A stretch of 64,000 nucleotides of DNA, from positions 372,001 through 436,000 of the forward strand of contig NZ_WQDA01000003.1 in NCBI RefSeq assembly GCF_013032855.1. Direction: 5' to 3'. Below the pieces are notes generated by a model that saw only the letters and a program-made list of their open reading frames with translations, was not told the DNA's origin and did not search any database. Shown here in pieces: positions 9,618 through 19,474 of the stretch; the stretch's first letter is position 1; the number at the start of each line of letters is the position of its first letter. This stretch comes from Ruegeria arenilitoris. GTDB lineage: Bacteria > Pseudomonadota > Alphaproteobacteria > Rhodobacterales > Rhodobacteraceae. The translations under genes and the position numbers were made by a program.

Positions 9618-10541
9618 ATGAATTTTACCCTCAGACAGCTGCAATACTTCCGCGCCGTGGCCGAGCAGCGCAACTTTGGCCGGGCCGCTCAGGTGTGTCA
9701 CGTATCTCAACCGGCACTATCGGTGCAGATCCGGGCGTTGGAAGACATCATGGGTGGGCCGCTATTTGAAAGGCGCGCCCGAGATGTTCTGCTGACACCG
9801 TTGGGGCGCGACGCGCTTGAGCACGCACGGCGCATTTTGGGCGCGGCCGAACGGTTGGATCGGTTTGCGCGTGACAACTCCACCGGGCATCGCAGTCTGT
9901 CGGTCGGCTTGATCCCGACGGTTGCACCGTATCTGCTGCCGGGTGTCTTGGCTGGTCTGCGGTCGGCGGATGTGTCCCTGCGCGTACAGGTACGCGAGGC
10001 ACGCACCGAGCGGTTGCTGTCGATGCTGAAAGCGGGCGAGATCGACGCCGCCGTGCTGGCCCTGCCGGTGGGCGCGCGCGGCCTGGATGAGGTGCCCCTG
10101 TTCGAGGACCGTTTTCTGCTGGCTGGCAGCGAGACGCGCCTGAACAGCCTGACCGTCAGCCCCGACGCTCTGCGCCCGATCGACCTGAACGCGGCCCAAC
10201 TGATGCTGCTGGAAGACGGGCACTGCCTGACGGATCAGGCACTTGAGGTGTGCGGGCAGGACCGGACCAGCGCCCATATCAACATGGGCGCGTCGTCTTT
10301 GGCCACGCTGTCGCGGTTGGTGGCGGAGGGGTTCGGCCTGACCTTGATTCCGGAATTGGCGGCGCGTTCCGAGGCCGATGCCGTGCCGGGGCTGAAACTG
10401 CTGCGGTTCGGCGCCCCGGAGCCCGCGCGGCAGATCGGCCTTGTGCGGCGCGATTCGTCGGATGGGGCGGTGTGGTTCGATCAACTGGCCCAGGTGATCC
10501 GGCAGGTCGGCGAAAACATCGTTTCAGAAACTCGGAACTGA
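9618..10541 (+). CDS. oxyR: OxyR-type LysR regulator of peroxide response
   Basis: The 307-residue LysR-type regulator has an N-terminal winged helix (FTLRQLQYFRAVAEQRNFGR) and a periplasmic-binding-like sensor domain. In that domain EDGHCLTDQALEVC places cysteines at residues 203 and 212, nine apart, exactly as the redox pair C199/C208 of E. coli OxyR. This strongly supports peroxide sensing by a disulfide switch in the cytoplasm. It faces a peroxiredoxin gene convergently, which it may control. The ATG is preceded by a weak purine stretch. Confidence 0.92.
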   Translation: MNFTLRQLQYFRAVAEQRNFGRAAQVCHVSQPALSVQIRALEDIMGGPLFERRARDVLLTPLGRDALEHARRILGAAERLDRFARDNSTGHRSLSVGLIPTVAPYLLPGVLAGLRSADVSLRVQVREARTERLLSMLKAGEIDAAVLALPVGARGLDEVPLFEDRFLLAGSETRLNSLTVSPDALRPIDLNAAQLMLLEDGHCLTDQALEVCGQDRTSAHINMGASSLATLSRLVAEGFGLTLIPELAARSEADAVPGLKLLRFGAPEPARQIGLVRRDSSDGAVWFDQLAQVIRQVGENIVSETRN

Positions 10542-10542
10542 A

Positions 10543-10567
10543 AAGGGCCCGCGCGCGGCGAGCCCTT
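10543..10567. terminator. Hairpin between convergent oxyR and peroxiredoxin genes
   Basis: AAGGGC pairs with GCCCTT around a 13-nt GC-rich loop. There is no T-run, so termination by this hairpin alone is uncertain. Its place between convergent genes fits a terminator. Confidence 0.4.
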
Positions 10568-10589
10568 CGAGTGGAGGCGGGTCGACGGC

Positions 10590-11138
10590 TCAGGCCATTT
10601 CGGGCTGTTGCGCTTCTTCCAAGTGCTTCATCAGGTTTTCGGGCGACGAAACGCCATAGGGGTCCTCGGGGCAGTTGTCCATCAGGCCGGGCTCTTCGAA
10701 CCACGCCTCGACCACACCGTCGTTGATGATGGCTGCATAGCGCCACGAGCGCATACCAAATCCCAGATTGGACTTGTCGACCAGCATACCCATCTTGCGA
10801 GTGAACTCACCCGACCCGTCGGGGATGACCTTGACGTTCTTCAGCCCTTGATCCTGCGCCCATTTGTTCATGACAAAGCTGTCATTGACCGACATGCAGT
10901 AGATCTCGTCGACGCCCTTGGCCTTGAACGCCTCGTAGTTGTCCTCGAACCCCGGCAGTTGGTAGGTCGAGCAGGTGGGCGTGAATGCACCGGGCAGCGA
11001 GAACAGGATGACCCGCTTGCCTGCGAAGTAGTCGGTCGTGGTCTTGTCTTCCCAGCGGAACGGGTTGGGCCCTTCGATCGAGTCGTCGCGCACGCGGGTG
11101 TGGAATGTCACGTCGGGCAGCTTGGCGCCGGTTTTCAT
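10590..11138 (-). CDS. Prx5/type II peroxiredoxin
   Basis: The 182-residue thiol peroxidase reduces H2O2 and organic peroxides. The peroxidatic cysteine lies in the canonical PGAFTPTCS motif at about residue 50, and the downstream MRSWRYAAII strand is also typical. No glutaredoxin domain is fused, so it needs an external thiol donor. AGGAG 7 nt before the ATG sets the start, seven codons inside the longest frame. It lies tail to tail with oxyR, a common pairing for peroxide-defence genes. Confidence 0.93.
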   Translation of the reverse strand: MKTGAKLPDVTFHTRVRDDSIEGPNPFRWEDKTTTDYFAGKRVILFSLPGAFTPTCSTYQLPGFEDNYEAFKAKGVDEIYCMSVNDSFVMNKWAQDQGLKNVKVIPDGSGEFTRKMGMLVDKSNLGFGMRSWRYAAIINDGVVEAWFEEPGLMDNCPEDPYGVSSPENLMKHLEEAQQPEMA

Positions 11139-11403
11139 GGGGCATCTCCTGTGATTCACATTTGTTCGGCCCGTGGGTTAAAACGATTCCAAACCGGCTT
11201 CAACACGGGATGTGCTGCGTTTGCGAATATCCTCTTGTCTGCGGAAATCATGTCGAAATTTGCGTTGATCCCCTAAGAAGTCGCGCTCCTATTCTGCATC
11301 TGCGAAACGCTGACGCATGGCAGCTATGCATGGCTGGCGTAATACATCCGACCGGTTTATGTTATGCACCAACCAAATTGACCCAAGTCAGGAAACCGGC
11401 CCC

Positions 11404-12354
11404 GTGCGCGATCTGAAAATCCCTGAACAACGTCACCCGGAAAAGGCGCATAAGCCCGACAATGCGCAGCCGAAAAAGCCCAACTGGATCCGGGTGAAAG
11501 CGCCCGGCGGCAAGGGCTATGCCGACACGCGCCGGATCATGCGCGACAACAACCTGGTCACCGTCTGCGAAGAGGCCGGCTGCCCGAATGTGGGCGAATG
11601 CTGGAGCCAGGGCCACGCGACCATGATGATCATGGGCGAGATCTGCACCCGCGGCTGCACCTTCTGCAACATCGCCACCGGGCGCCCCGATGCGCTGGAC
11701 GCGTTCGAACCGGGCCGGGTGGCACATGCGGTGGAAAAACTGGGCCTGAACCATGTCGTCATCACCTCGGTCGACCGGGACGACCTGGCCGATGGTGGCG
11801 CCGAGCATTTCGCACAGACCATCCGCGCGGTGCGTCACCGCTCGCCCAAGACCACGATCGAGATTCTGACCCCGGATTTCCTGAAATGCGATCCGTCGGT
11901 TTTGGAAACCGTGGTCGCGGCGAAGCCGGACGTGTTCAACCACAACCTTGAAACCGTGCCGGGCCTGTACCCCGAGGTGCGCCCGGGCGCGCGCTATTTC
12001 CACTCGCTGCGTCTGCTGCAGCGGGTCAAGGAGTTGGACCCGTCGATCTTCTCCAAGTCGGGCATCATGGTTGGTCTGGGCGAGAACGAACAGCAGGTGC
12101 GCCAGGTCATGGACGACATGCGCGCCGCCGATATCGATTTCCTGACAATCGGCCAGTATCTGCAGCCCACGCCGAAACACCACCGCGTGGACCGCTTTGT
12201 CACGCCCGAAGAGTTTGCGGCCTATGAAAAAGCCGCCTACGGCAAAGGGTTCCTGATGGTTTCGGCCACGCCGCTGACCCGCTCGTCTTACCATGCGGGC
12301 GATGATTTCGCGCGCCTGCGGGCGGCGCGGCAGAAAAAGCTGGGGCAGGCGTGA
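11404..12354 (+). CDS. lipA: Lipoyl synthase
   Basis: This radical SAM enzyme inserts two sulfurs into octanoyl groups on lipoyl-dependent proteins. The auxiliary cluster motif [12 protein letters not shown] gives Cys55, 60 and 66. The radical SAM motif CTRGCTFC gives Cys81, 85 and 88. At 316 residues it matches the family. I start at the GTG of [12 protein letters not shown], the conserved Rhodobacterales N-terminus, rather than at the earlier in-frame codon, which adds 29 unrelated residues. The stop overlaps the next start (GTGA), so the amidohydrolase is co-translated. Confidence 0.96.
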   Translation: MRDLKIPEQRHPEKAHKPDNAQPKKPNWIRVKAPGGKGYADTRRIMRDNNLVTVCEEAGCPNVGECWSQGHATMMIMGEICTRGCTFCNIATGRPDALDAFEPGRVAHAVEKLGLNHVVITSVDRDDLADGGAEHFAQTIRAVRHRSPKTTIEILTPDFLKCDPSVLETVVAAKPDVFNHNLETVPGLYPEVRPGARYFHSLRLLQRVKELDPSIFSKSGIMVGLGENEQQVRQVMDDMRAADIDFLTIGQYLQPTPKHHRVDRFVTPEEFAAYEKAAYGKGFLMVSATPLTRSSYHAGDDFARLRAARQKKLGQA

Positions 12355-13505
12355 CGCCCGAACGGCTCGCGCAACTGACTGCGCTGCGCCACGCTTTGCA
12401 CCAACGCCCCGAGGTTTCGGGTGAAGAGGCTGAAACAGCGGCATTCATAGCCGAGCAATTGCGCGGTGTGACCGGCCGGGTTCTGACCGGGATCGGTGGG
12501 TACGGGGTCGCGGCCATGTTCGACACGGGCCAGCCGGGGCCCACCGTGGGCATTCGCTGCGAACTGGACGCGCTGCCGATTTTGGAGATGCCGGGCAAAC
12601 CCTGGTACTCGCAGGTTCAGGGCAAGGGTCATCTGTGCGGGCATGACGGCCATATGGCCATGGTTCTGGGCGTCGCGCAGGACCTGGCGCAAACGCCCGT
12701 GACACGCGGTCGGGTCGTGCTGATCTTCCAGCCCGCCGAAGAGACCGGACAGGGCGCGCGCGACTTTCGGAACGACCCGCAATACGCTGAAATGCAGCCG
12801 GATTTCCTGTTCTCCCTGCATAACCTGCCGGGGCTGGACCTGGGAGCGGTCGAGCTGTGCTCTGGCCCGGCCAATTGCGCCTCGCGCGGGATGCGGGTGC
12901 GGCTGACGGGCAAGACCTCGCACGCGGCGGCTCCGCAGGACGGCCTGTCGCCGGCCTCGGCCATGGCGCAGTTGATTCCGGCCCTGACCGCCTTGGGGCC
13001 GGGAGGAGAGCTGACCGAGGATTACGCACTGACCACCGTCACCCACGCCCAACTGGGGGCCCCGACATTCGGGGTGGCGCCCGGCGAGGCCGAGATATGG
13101 GTCACGCTGCGCACCGTCTCGGACGCGCGTATGGGACAACTGGTCGATCAGGCCCAGGCGCTGGTCCGCAAGGCCGCCGCCGACGAGGGACTGGGTGTCG
13201 AGATCACCTATGACGACGTGTTCGACGCTTGTGTCAACCACCCCGAGGCCGTACAGATCCTGGCTCATGCCTGCGCCCAGGCCGGGGTGCAACCGCGCCT
13301 GACCACCGTGCCGCAACGGTTCTCGGAGGATTTCGGGCAGTTCGCCAAAGGGTCGAAAACGGCCATGTTCTGGCTGGGGGCCGGGGTCGACCATCCGCAA
13401 CTTCACAACCCCGACTATGACTTCCCCGATGCGCTGATCCCTGTCGGCGCGGGTATCTTTCTGGCGGCAATCCGTCAGGTTCTGGACGCGCCGGTCACGG
13501 CCTGA
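12351..13505 (+). CDS. M20-family amidohydrolase (peptidase M20D-like)
   Basis: The 384-residue metallohydrolase resembles hippurate hydrolase/IAA-amino acid hydrolase. Metal ligands are visible in [12 protein letters not shown] (about residues 96-107) and in the catalytic EE of [11 protein letters not shown] dimerisation lid domain follows. It probably cleaves an N-acyl amino acid amide, but the acyl group is unknown. The start is a GTG inside the lipA stop, giving a 4-bp overlap. Nothing links its chemistry to lipoate directly, so the coupling may be only translational. Confidence 0.88.
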   Translation: MTPERLAQLTALRHALHQRPEVSGEEAETAAFIAEQLRGVTGRVLTGIGGYGVAAMFDTGQPGPTVGIRCELDALPILEMPGKPWYSQVQGKGHLCGHDGHMAMVLGVAQDLAQTPVTRGRVVLIFQPAEETGQGARDFRNDPQYAEMQPDFLFSLHNLPGLDLGAVELCSGPANCASRGMRVRLTGKTSHAAAPQDGLSPASAMAQLIPALTALGPGGELTEDYALTTVTHAQLGAPTFGVAPGEAEIWVTLRTVSDARMGQLVDQAQALVRKAAADEGLGVEITYDDVFDACVNHPEAVQILAHACAQAGVQPRLTTVPQRFSEDFGQFAKGSKTAMFWLGAGVDHPQLHNPDYDFPDALIPVGAGIFLAAIRQVLDAPVTA

Positions 13506-13668
13506 GCTTGCGCGGCTGGCTGGTTGCCCATTCGGGCCACCAGCCCATGTATTCAACGCCGGCAATCACCAGGCACAGCACGATCAGGCCCAGCACCAGC
13601 TTGACCCGCTGGTCCGAGGGCGGATTGCGCGCCCATCGGGACATTCGCAGAAGGTGGCGCAGGATCAT
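13495..13668 (-). CDS. 57-residue single-pass membrane protein
   Basis: The small frame encodes a basic N-terminus (MILRHLLRMSRWARNPPSDQ), one hydrophobic helix (KLVLGLIVLCLVIAGVEYMG) and a Trp-rich, basic tail ([15 protein letters not shown]). The positive-inside rule suggests an N-in topology. Its 3' end overlaps the end of the convergent amidohydrolase gene by 11 bp, and it lies 23 bp beyond the hpt stop on the same strand, so it may be the last gene of that transcript. Function unknown. Third-position GC is high and the sequence is protein-like. Confidence 0.7.
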   Translation of the reverse strand: MILRHLLRMSRWARNPPSDQRVKLVLGLIVLCLVIAGVEYMGWWPEWATSQPRKLRP

Positions 13669-13691
13669 GGGGCCTCGAATCCGCGGCGGGA

Positions 13692-14234
13692 TCAGTCTTC
13701 GGTAAAGCGGACCTTGCCGATGAAGGGCAGGTTGCGGTTGCGTTGGGCATAGTCGATGCCATAGCCCACGACGAATTCGTCCGGGATTTCAAAGCCGATC
13801 CAATCGGCGCGGAAATCAACCTCGCGGCGGCTGGGTTTGTCCAGCAAGGCAATCGACTTGAGCCGTTTCGGCTGGCGGCTGCGCAGCAGGTTGGTGACGT
13901 GGTTCAGCGTGTGCCCCGTGTCGACGATATCTTCGACCACCAGTACGTCGCGCCCTTCAATTGCGCCGCGCAAGTCCTTGAGAATGCGAACTTCCCGGCT
14001 GCTTTCCATTGAATCGCCATACGAGGACGCCTCGAGGAAATCGACCTCGATCGGAAGGTCCAGTTCGCGCACCAGATCGGCGATGAAGACGAAGCTGCCG
14101 CGCAGCAGGCCTACGACCACCAGCTTGTCGGTATCGCCGAATTCGCGGGTGATTTCGCGGCACAATTCCTCGATCCGCGCCGCGATGGCCTTGGCCGAGA
14201 TCATCTCATCTATCACATATGCGCGCTGGCTCAT
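13692..14234 (-). CDS. hpt: Hypoxanthine phosphoribosyltransferase
   Basis: The purine-salvage enzyme converts hypoxanthine (and usually guanine) plus PRPP to the nucleotide. The PRPP loop [14 protein letters not shown] is intact at about residues 97-110, and [12 protein letters not shown] is the first conserved loop. At 180 residues it is full length. The start at [10 protein letters not shown] has a GGGGGCAG stretch upstream, and the longer frame adds 28 unrelated residues. It is divergent from the COQ10-like gene. Confidence 0.95.
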   Translation of the reverse strand: MSQRAYVIDEMISAKAIAARIEELCREITREFGDTDKLVVVGLLRGSFVFIADLVRELDLPIEVDFLEASSYGDSMESSREVRILKDLRGAIEGRDVLVVEDIVDTGHTLNHVTNLLRSRQPKRLKSIALLDKPSRREVDFRADWIGFEIPDEFVVGYGIDYAQRNRNLPFIGKVRFTED

Positions 14235-14310
14235 GGCTGCCCCCTTGATCTTTGGCGCGCAACATACGACATGACGCGCCATTGTCACGTTGCAAAATGT
14301 CCAAGTTGCC

Positions 14311-14757
14311 ATGCCCACTCATTCGGAAACCCGCCACCTCCCATACAGCGCGCAGCAGATGTATGATCTGGTTGCGGATGTGGCGAAATACCCCGAGTTT
14401 CTGCCTTGGTGCGCGGCCGCGCGGATCCGGCGGACCTATGCGGCGGGCGAGACGCAGGTGATGGAGGCCGACTTGGTGATCTCGTTCAAGGTGTTCCGCG
14501 AACGGTTCGGCAGTCGGGTGACGCTGTTCCCCGAGCAGAAGAAGATCGACACCGAATACCTGGACGGTCCATTCAAATACATGAAATCCGACTGGCATTT
14601 CGAAGACGCCCCCGAGGGCGGCTGCAACGTATCCTTCCACGTGGATTTCGAGTTCAAGAACGCCGTGTTGCAGGGCATCATCGGCGTGGTCTTCAACGAG
14701 GCGATGCACCGGATCGTGCGCGCCTTCGAGCAGCGCGCGGTCAGACTCTACGGCTGA
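14311..14757 (+). CDS. COQ10/RatA-like START-domain protein
   Basis: The 148-residue START-like protein begins [23 protein letters not shown] and contains YPEFLPWC, the signature shared by mitochondrial COQ10 and bacterial RatA-type proteins. In alphaproteobacteria it is thought to bind ubiquinone or its precursors and aid respiration. The toxin label of E. coli RatA should not be assumed. The ATG chosen lies seven codons inside a frame starting with TTG. It sits downstream of the hpt divergent promoter region. Confidence 0.88.
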   Translation: MPTHSETRHLPYSAQQMYDLVADVAKYPEFLPWCAAARIRRTYAAGETQVMEADLVISFKVFRERFGSRVTLFPEQKKIDTEYLDGPFKYMKSDWHFEDAPEGGCNVSFHVDFEFKNAVLQGIIGVVFNEAMHRIVRAFEQRAVRLYG

Positions 14758-14795
14758 GGGTTTACCCGGCGCGGGTGCACGTTAGACTGCGCCGC

Positions 14796-16091
14796 ATGAC
14801 TGAATTCACACGCACTCTTTCCGAATTCGCCGCGGGCCCGGTCGAGACAACCGCGCAGGCGCGGATCGTCACGTCTTTGTCCGCGCTCGACTGGCTGGCG
14901 GTCGGGCGCGCAGGCGTCAACGAACCGGTATCTCGCATCCTGCGAGGGATGGTGCTGGACGAAGGCGGGGCCGGACAGGCCACCCTGTTCGGTGGCGGGG
15001 CCTCGCCGATGCGCGCGGCGGCTTTGGTCAACGGCACGGTGTCGCACGCGCTGGACTATGACGACACGCATTTCGCCCATATCGGCCACCCCTCGGTGGC
15101 GGTGTTTCCCGCCGCGCTGGCAGTGGCCGAATGGCAGGATCAGCCCATCGTCGATTTGCTCGAGGCGGCCTTGGTGGGGATGGAACTGTCCATCCGCATT
15201 GGCCTGTGGCTGGGGCGGGGGCATTATCAGGTCGGGTTTCACCAGACCGCGACGGCGGGGGCGTTCGGAGCGGCCGTGGCGGCCGCCCGCCTGCTGGGAT
15301 GCGATCCGGCGGCCATGCGCCGGGTTCTGGGGCTGACCGCGACCCGGGCGGCGGGCCTCAAGGCGCAGTTTGGCACCATGGGCAAGCCCTACAATGCGGG
15401 GCAGGCGGCTTCGGTCGGGGTCGAGGCCGCGCTGCTGGTGCAGCGGGGGTTCGTTCCCAATCCCGATGCCCTGACCGGGCCGTTCGGGTTTGGCGCGACG
15501 CATCACGGTGCCGATGACACAGCCACAGCGCTGTCGGGGCTTGGGGATGAGTGGCTGTTCGAAAGCGTCAGCCACAAGTTCCACGCTTGCTGCCACGGGC
15601 TGCACGCCGCGCTTGAGGCTGCGCGCGATCTGGACATCGCCGAACCCGAGGTGGCCGAGATCAAAATCCGCACCCATCCGCGTTGGATGAGCGTCTGCAA
15701 TCAGACCGCTCCGACAACCGGGCTGGGCGCCAAGTTTTCCTATCGGACGGTGATCGCCATGCAGGCGCTGGGATACGAAACGGCCCTGCCTGAAAGCTAC
15801 ACGGACAAGGTCTGCGCCGATCCGCGCCTGCAATCGCTGCGCGACCGGATCACGGTCGAAGCGGACGAAACGCTGTCCGAGACCGAGGCCCGCGTGGCGC
15901 TGCTGCGGCGGGACGGAGTACGGCGCGAGGCGACCCACGATTTGGCCGCACCGATAGCCTTGTCCGACCGCGAGGATCGCGTGCGCGGCAAGGCCGCCAA
16001 GCTGATCGGCGCGGACGAGGCCGATGCGATCTGGTCGATGCTGCGCACCGGCGGGCGCGCAGCGGATCTGGCAAAACGACTGGTTAATTAG
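14796..16091 (+). CDS. MmgE/PrpD-family protein
   Basis: The 431-residue soluble protein belongs to the MmgE/PrpD fold that includes 2-methylcitrate dehydratase and cis-aconitate decarboxylase. Typical segments are [20 protein letters not shown] near residue 82 and [10 protein letters not shown] near residue 265. No prpC or prpB gene is near, so a methylcitrate role is not supported by context and the substrate is unknown. The true start is the ATG 39 bp after the COQ10-like gene, although the frame stays open upstream. The stop overlaps the convergent pyrC stop. Confidence 0.85.
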   Translation: MTEFTRTLSEFAAGPVETTAQARIVTSLSALDWLAVGRAGVNEPVSRILRGMVLDEGGAGQATLFGGGASPMRAAALVNGTVSHALDYDDTHFAHIGHPSVAVFPAALAVAEWQDQPIVDLLEAALVGMELSIRIGLWLGRGHYQVGFHQTATAGAFGAAVAAARLLGCDPAAMRRVLGLTATRAAGLKAQFGTMGKPYNAGQAASVGVEAALLVQRGFVPNPDALTGPFGFGATHHGADDTATALSGLGDEWLFESVSHKFHACCHGLHAALEAARDLDIAEPEVAEIKIRTHPRWMSVCNQTAPTTGLGAKFSYRTVIAMQALGYETALPESYTDKVCADPRLQSLRDRITVEADETLSETEARVALLRRDGVRREATHDLAAPIALSDREDRVRGKAAKLIGADEADAIWSMLRTGGRAADLAKRLVN

Positions 16092-17125
16092 ACCACGCGC
16101 CAGTGAAGCGGGAAGCCGGGGTCGAACACGGTGACCGGGCCATCGCATGTTTCGATCTTGTCAGGGTAGCTGACCGGTTCGCCCTTCTGCAGGGTGATGG
16201 TCTGATCGTTGAAGGGCAGCCGGTAGAACCTTGGCCCGTTGACCGAGGTGAACCCTTCCAGCTTGTCCAGCGCACCCGCGCGGTCAAAGACCTCGGCCAC
16301 CAGCGACATGGTGTTCGTGGCGGTGAAACACCCCGCGCAGCCGCAGGCCATTTCCTTGTTGGCGTCGGTATGCGGGGCGCTGTCAGTCCCCAGAAAGAAC
16401 CGTTCGTCGCCCGAAGTCGCGGCATCGACCAGCGCCTTGCGGTGCTCTTCCCTTTTGGCGACGGGCAGGCAGTAGTAGTGCGGCTTGATTCCGCCAACTA
16501 GGATGTGGTTGCGGTTGATGATCAGATGATGCGCGGTGATCGTTGCGCCCAGATCGGTTTCGTTCGCGCGCACATACTCCACACCGTCGCGGGTGGTGAT
16601 ATGCTCCATCACCACGTGCAGGCCCGGCGTGGCCTTGCGGATCGGGTCCAGAACGCGGTCGATGAACACCGCCTCGCGGTCGAAGATGTCGATCTCGGCA
16701 TCGGTGACCTCGCCGTGCACGCAGAGCGGCAGGCCGATCTCGGCCATCCGGTCCAGCACGGGGCGCACCTTGTCGAAATTCCGCACGCCCGAGGCCGAGT
16801 TGGTCGTGGCCCCTGCCGGGTACAGCTTGACCGCCTTGACCAGACCGCTGGCATGGGCCGCGGCCATGTCGTCGGGGTCGGTATCCTCGGTCAGGTACAG
16901 GGTCATCAAAGGCTCAAAGCTCATGCCTTCGGGCAGGGCGGCCAGGATACGGTCGCGATAGGACGCGGCCTGCGCGCCGGTGACCACCGGGGGCACAAGG
17001 TTGGGCATGATGATGGCCCGCGCGAAATGGCGGGCGGTTTCGGGCAGGACGGCCTGCAGCATGGCGCCATCGCGCAGATGCAGGTGCCAGTCATCGGGGC
17101 GGCGGAGCGTCAGAGTATCGGTCAT
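16088..17125 (-). CDS. pyrC: Dihydroorotase
   Basis: The enzyme closes carbamoyl aspartate to dihydroorotate in pyrimidine synthesis. The 345-residue length and the N-terminal [15 protein letters not shown] metal-binding motif (HxH) identify the PyrC class II type. Further metal ligands lie in HGEV and [12 protein letters not shown], and GTDSAPHT carries the catalytic Asp. It is a single gene whose 3' end touches the MmgE/PrpD gene. Confidence 0.96.
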   Translation of the reverse strand: MTDTLTLRRPDDWHLHLRDGAMLQAVLPETARHFARAIIMPNLVPPVVTGAQAASYRDRILAALPEGMSFEPLMTLYLTEDTDPDDMAAAHASGLVKAVKLYPAGATTNSASGVRNFDKVRPVLDRMAEIGLPLCVHGEVTDAEIDIFDREAVFIDRVLDPIRKATPGLHVVMEHITTRDGVEYVRANETDLGATITAHHLIINRNHILVGGIKPHYYCLPVAKREEHRKALVDAATSGDERFFLGTDSAPHTDANKEMACGCAGCFTATNTMSLVAEVFDRAGALDKLEGFTSVNGPRFYRLPFNDQTITLQKGEPVSYPDKIETCDGPVTVFDPGFPLHWRVV

Positions 17126-17269
17126 GGCGCCGGGCTAGCACAGGCAGGCCGCACGGGAAAGTGACAACAAACCTTGCCAGGCGACCAGATTGCCGCAAGT
17201 CCCGGAAAGATCACGGTCTTGACGCGCAGCGGCAGCCATGACCTGTTGTGCCAAGGGAGATTGAGACAC

Positions 17270-18178
17270 ATGAGCCAGCCAGATTCCATCGATGCCGTTC
17301 AGAAGATGCTGGGCGAACAGGGCTATGTCTGTGGCCGCGCCCTGGCCACCGTGGTGTTCCTGTCGCTGAAACTGGGCCGGCCGCTGTTTCTGGAAGGTGA
17401 AGCGGGCGTCGGCAAGACCGAGATCGCCAAGGCTCTGGCCTCTGGACTTGGCCGCCGCCTGATCCGGCTGCAATGCTATGAAGGGCTCGATGCGTCCTCG
17501 GCCGTCTATGAATGGAACTTTCCCGCGCAGATGGTGGCCATCCGCACCGCCGAGGCGGTCGGCGGGTCCGACCGGAAGGGTCTGCAGGAGGAACTGTTCA
17601 GTGGCGACTATCTGATCCGCCGCCCATTGCTCGAGGCGATGGAGCCCGACCCGGCTGGCCCGCCGGTGCTGCTGATCGACGAGTTGGACCGCACCGACGA
17701 ACCGTTCGAGGCCTTCCTGCTGGAGGCGCTGAGCGATTTCCAGGTGACAATCCCCGAGATCGGCACGATCAAGGCGCCCGAACCGCCCATCGTCATCGTC
17801 ACGTCGAACCGCACGCGCGAGGTACATGACGCGCTCAAGCGCCGCTGCCTGTACCACTGGGTCGACTACCCCGATTTCGACCGCGAGCTGGAGATCCTGC
17901 ACGCCCGCGCGCCCGAGGCCGCCGAGGCGCTGAGCCGCGAGGTTGTGGCCTTTGTCCAGCATCTGCGCACCGAGGACCTGTTCAAGAAACCCGGCGTGGC
18001 CGAGACCATCGACTGGGCAAAGTGCCTGCTGGCGCTGGACGTGATCAACCTCAGCCCCGAGGTGATCGGCGACACGCTGGGCGCGATCCTGAAATACCAG
18101 GACGACATCCAGAAACTGCAGGGCTCTGAGGCCAAGCGCATTCTGGATCAGGCCAAAGCCACGCTCGAACCGGTCTGA
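17270..18178 (+). CDS. coxD: CoxD-like MoxR AAA+ ATPase
   Basis: The 302-residue MoxR-type AAA+ ATPase has Walker A GEAGVGKT (about residues 43-50) and Walker B VLLIDELDR, followed by the sensor VTSNRTRE. In Oligotropha CoxD acts with CoxE in maturation of the Cu/Mo active site of CO dehydrogenase. Here it is followed by a CoxE-like gene and then molybdenum-hydroxylase genes, which supports a maturation chaperone role. I start at MSQPDSIDAV with GGGAGA upstream rather than at the frame's first codon. The name rests on context. Confidence 0.88.
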   Translation: MSQPDSIDAVQKMLGEQGYVCGRALATVVFLSLKLGRPLFLEGEAGVGKTEIAKALASGLGRRLIRLQCYEGLDASSAVYEWNFPAQMVAIRTAEAVGGSDRKGLQEELFSGDYLIRRPLLEAMEPDPAGPPVLLIDELDRTDEPFEAFLLEALSDFQVTIPEIGTIKAPEPPIVIVTSNRTREVHDALKRRCLYHWVDYPDFDRELEILHARAPEAAEALSREVVAFVQHLRTEDLFKKPGVAETIDWAKCLLALDVINLSPEVIGDTLGAILKYQDDIQKLQGSEAKRILDQAKATLEPV

Positions 18179-18215
18179 TGTCGTCGCGGCGCCAAAACAC
18201 TCCGGGGGCCTAGCG

Positions 18216-19472
18216 ATGGCCGAACAGCTTCCGCTGGATATCCCGGCCGATCCGAAACTGGCGCAGAACATCACCCATTTCGCGCGCGCCTTGCGCAAGG
18301 CCGGACTGCCGATCGGCCCCGGCCGCGTGGTTGACGCCATCCGAGCGGTGCAGGCGGCGGGCTTTACCCGCAAGCAGGATTTCTACTGGACTCTGCACGC
18401 CTGTTTCGTGAACCGGCCCGAGCATCGCACCGTGTTCGCCCAGATCTTCCGCCTGTACTGGCGCGACCCGCGGTATCTTGAGCACATGATGTCGATGATG
18501 CTGCCGGCCATTCGCGGCGTTCAGGAGGAACGCATGGCCGAGGCGGGCGAAAAACGCGCGGCTGAGGCCCTTCTGGACGGGGTCGAGCGGGACGAACCAA
18601 AAGGCGCCGAGCAAGAAGGCGAAAGCGAAATCGAGATTGACGCCACGCAGACCGCTTCGTCCGAGGAACGGCTGCGGTCGCTGGATTTCGAACAGATGAG
18701 CACCGCGGAAACCGCGCAGGCCAAGCGCATTCTGGCGCGGTTGCAACTGCCTGTGGACCCGATCGCCTCGCGCCGGGGTCAGGCCAGCCATCTGGGCCAG
18801 CGGATCGACCGGGCGCGCACCTTGCGCGCGGCCATGCGTCAGGGCGGCGAGATGCACCAGATCGCACTGGTCAAACCGAAACCGCGCTGGCCCAACTTGA
18901 TCGCGCTGTGTGACATCTCGGGGTCGATGAGCCAGTACAGTCGGATCATCCTGCACTTCCTGCACACGGTCTCGAACGCCAAGGGGGCCGGCTGGGCCAA
19001 GGTGCATGCGTTCACCTTCGGCACGCGACTGACGAACATCACGCGACACCTGCATCAGCGCGACGTCGATGCGGCGCTGGCCGCCGCCGGGGCCGAGGCG
19101 CAGGATTGGGAGGGCGGCACGCGCATCGGTGAATGCCTGCACCAGTTCAACCGAGACTGGTCGCGCCGGGTGATGGGGCAGGGGGCTGTCGTGCTGCTGA
19201 TCACCGACGGGCTGGAACGGGGTGACCCCGATCTGCTGGAAAAAGAGATCGAACGCCTGCACCTGTCGGCCCGGCGACTGATCTGGTTGAACCCGCTGTT
19301 GCGCTGGGACGGGTTCGCGCCAAAGGCCCAAGGCGTCGCCACCATGCTGCCGCATGTGGACAGCTTCCGCGCCGGTCATTCGATTGCATCGCTCGAGGAT
19401 CTGGCCGCCGGGATCTCAAGCCCCGACGACCAGGGAGAGAAAGCGCGGTTGTTGGCCGCGCTTTCAGGCTGA
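18216..19472 (+). CDS. coxE: CoxE-like von Willebrand factor A protein
   Basis: The 418-residue protein has a C-terminal VWA domain with the MIDAS motif DISGSMSQYS at about residue 230, after an N-terminal helical region and a charged linker. MoxR/VWA pairs work together as cofactor-insertion machines, and CoxE partners CoxD in CO dehydrogenase maturation. The gene lies 37 bp after coxD. GGGGGCC is the nearest purine stretch to the start. The same pair can serve other metalloenzymes, so the link to the coxSLM genes is inference from proximity. Confidence 0.88.
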   Translation: MAEQLPLDIPADPKLAQNITHFARALRKAGLPIGPGRVVDAIRAVQAAGFTRKQDFYWTLHACFVNRPEHRTVFAQIFRLYWRDPRYLEHMMSMMLPAIRGVQEERMAEAGEKRAAEALLDGVERDEPKGAEQEGESEIEIDATQTASSEERLRSLDFEQMSTAETAQAKRILARLQLPVDPIASRRGQASHLGQRIDRARTLRAAMRQGGEMHQIALVKPKPRWPNLIALCDISGSMSQYSRIILHFLHTVSNAKGAGWAKVHAFTFGTRLTNITRHLHQRDVDAALAAAGAEAQDWEGGTRIGECLHQFNRDWSRRVMGQGAVVLLITDGLERGDPDLLEKEIERLHLSARRLIWLNPLLRWDGFAPKAQGVATMLPHVDSFRAGHSIASLEDLAAGISSPDDQGEKARLLAALSG

Positions 19473-19474
19473 CG

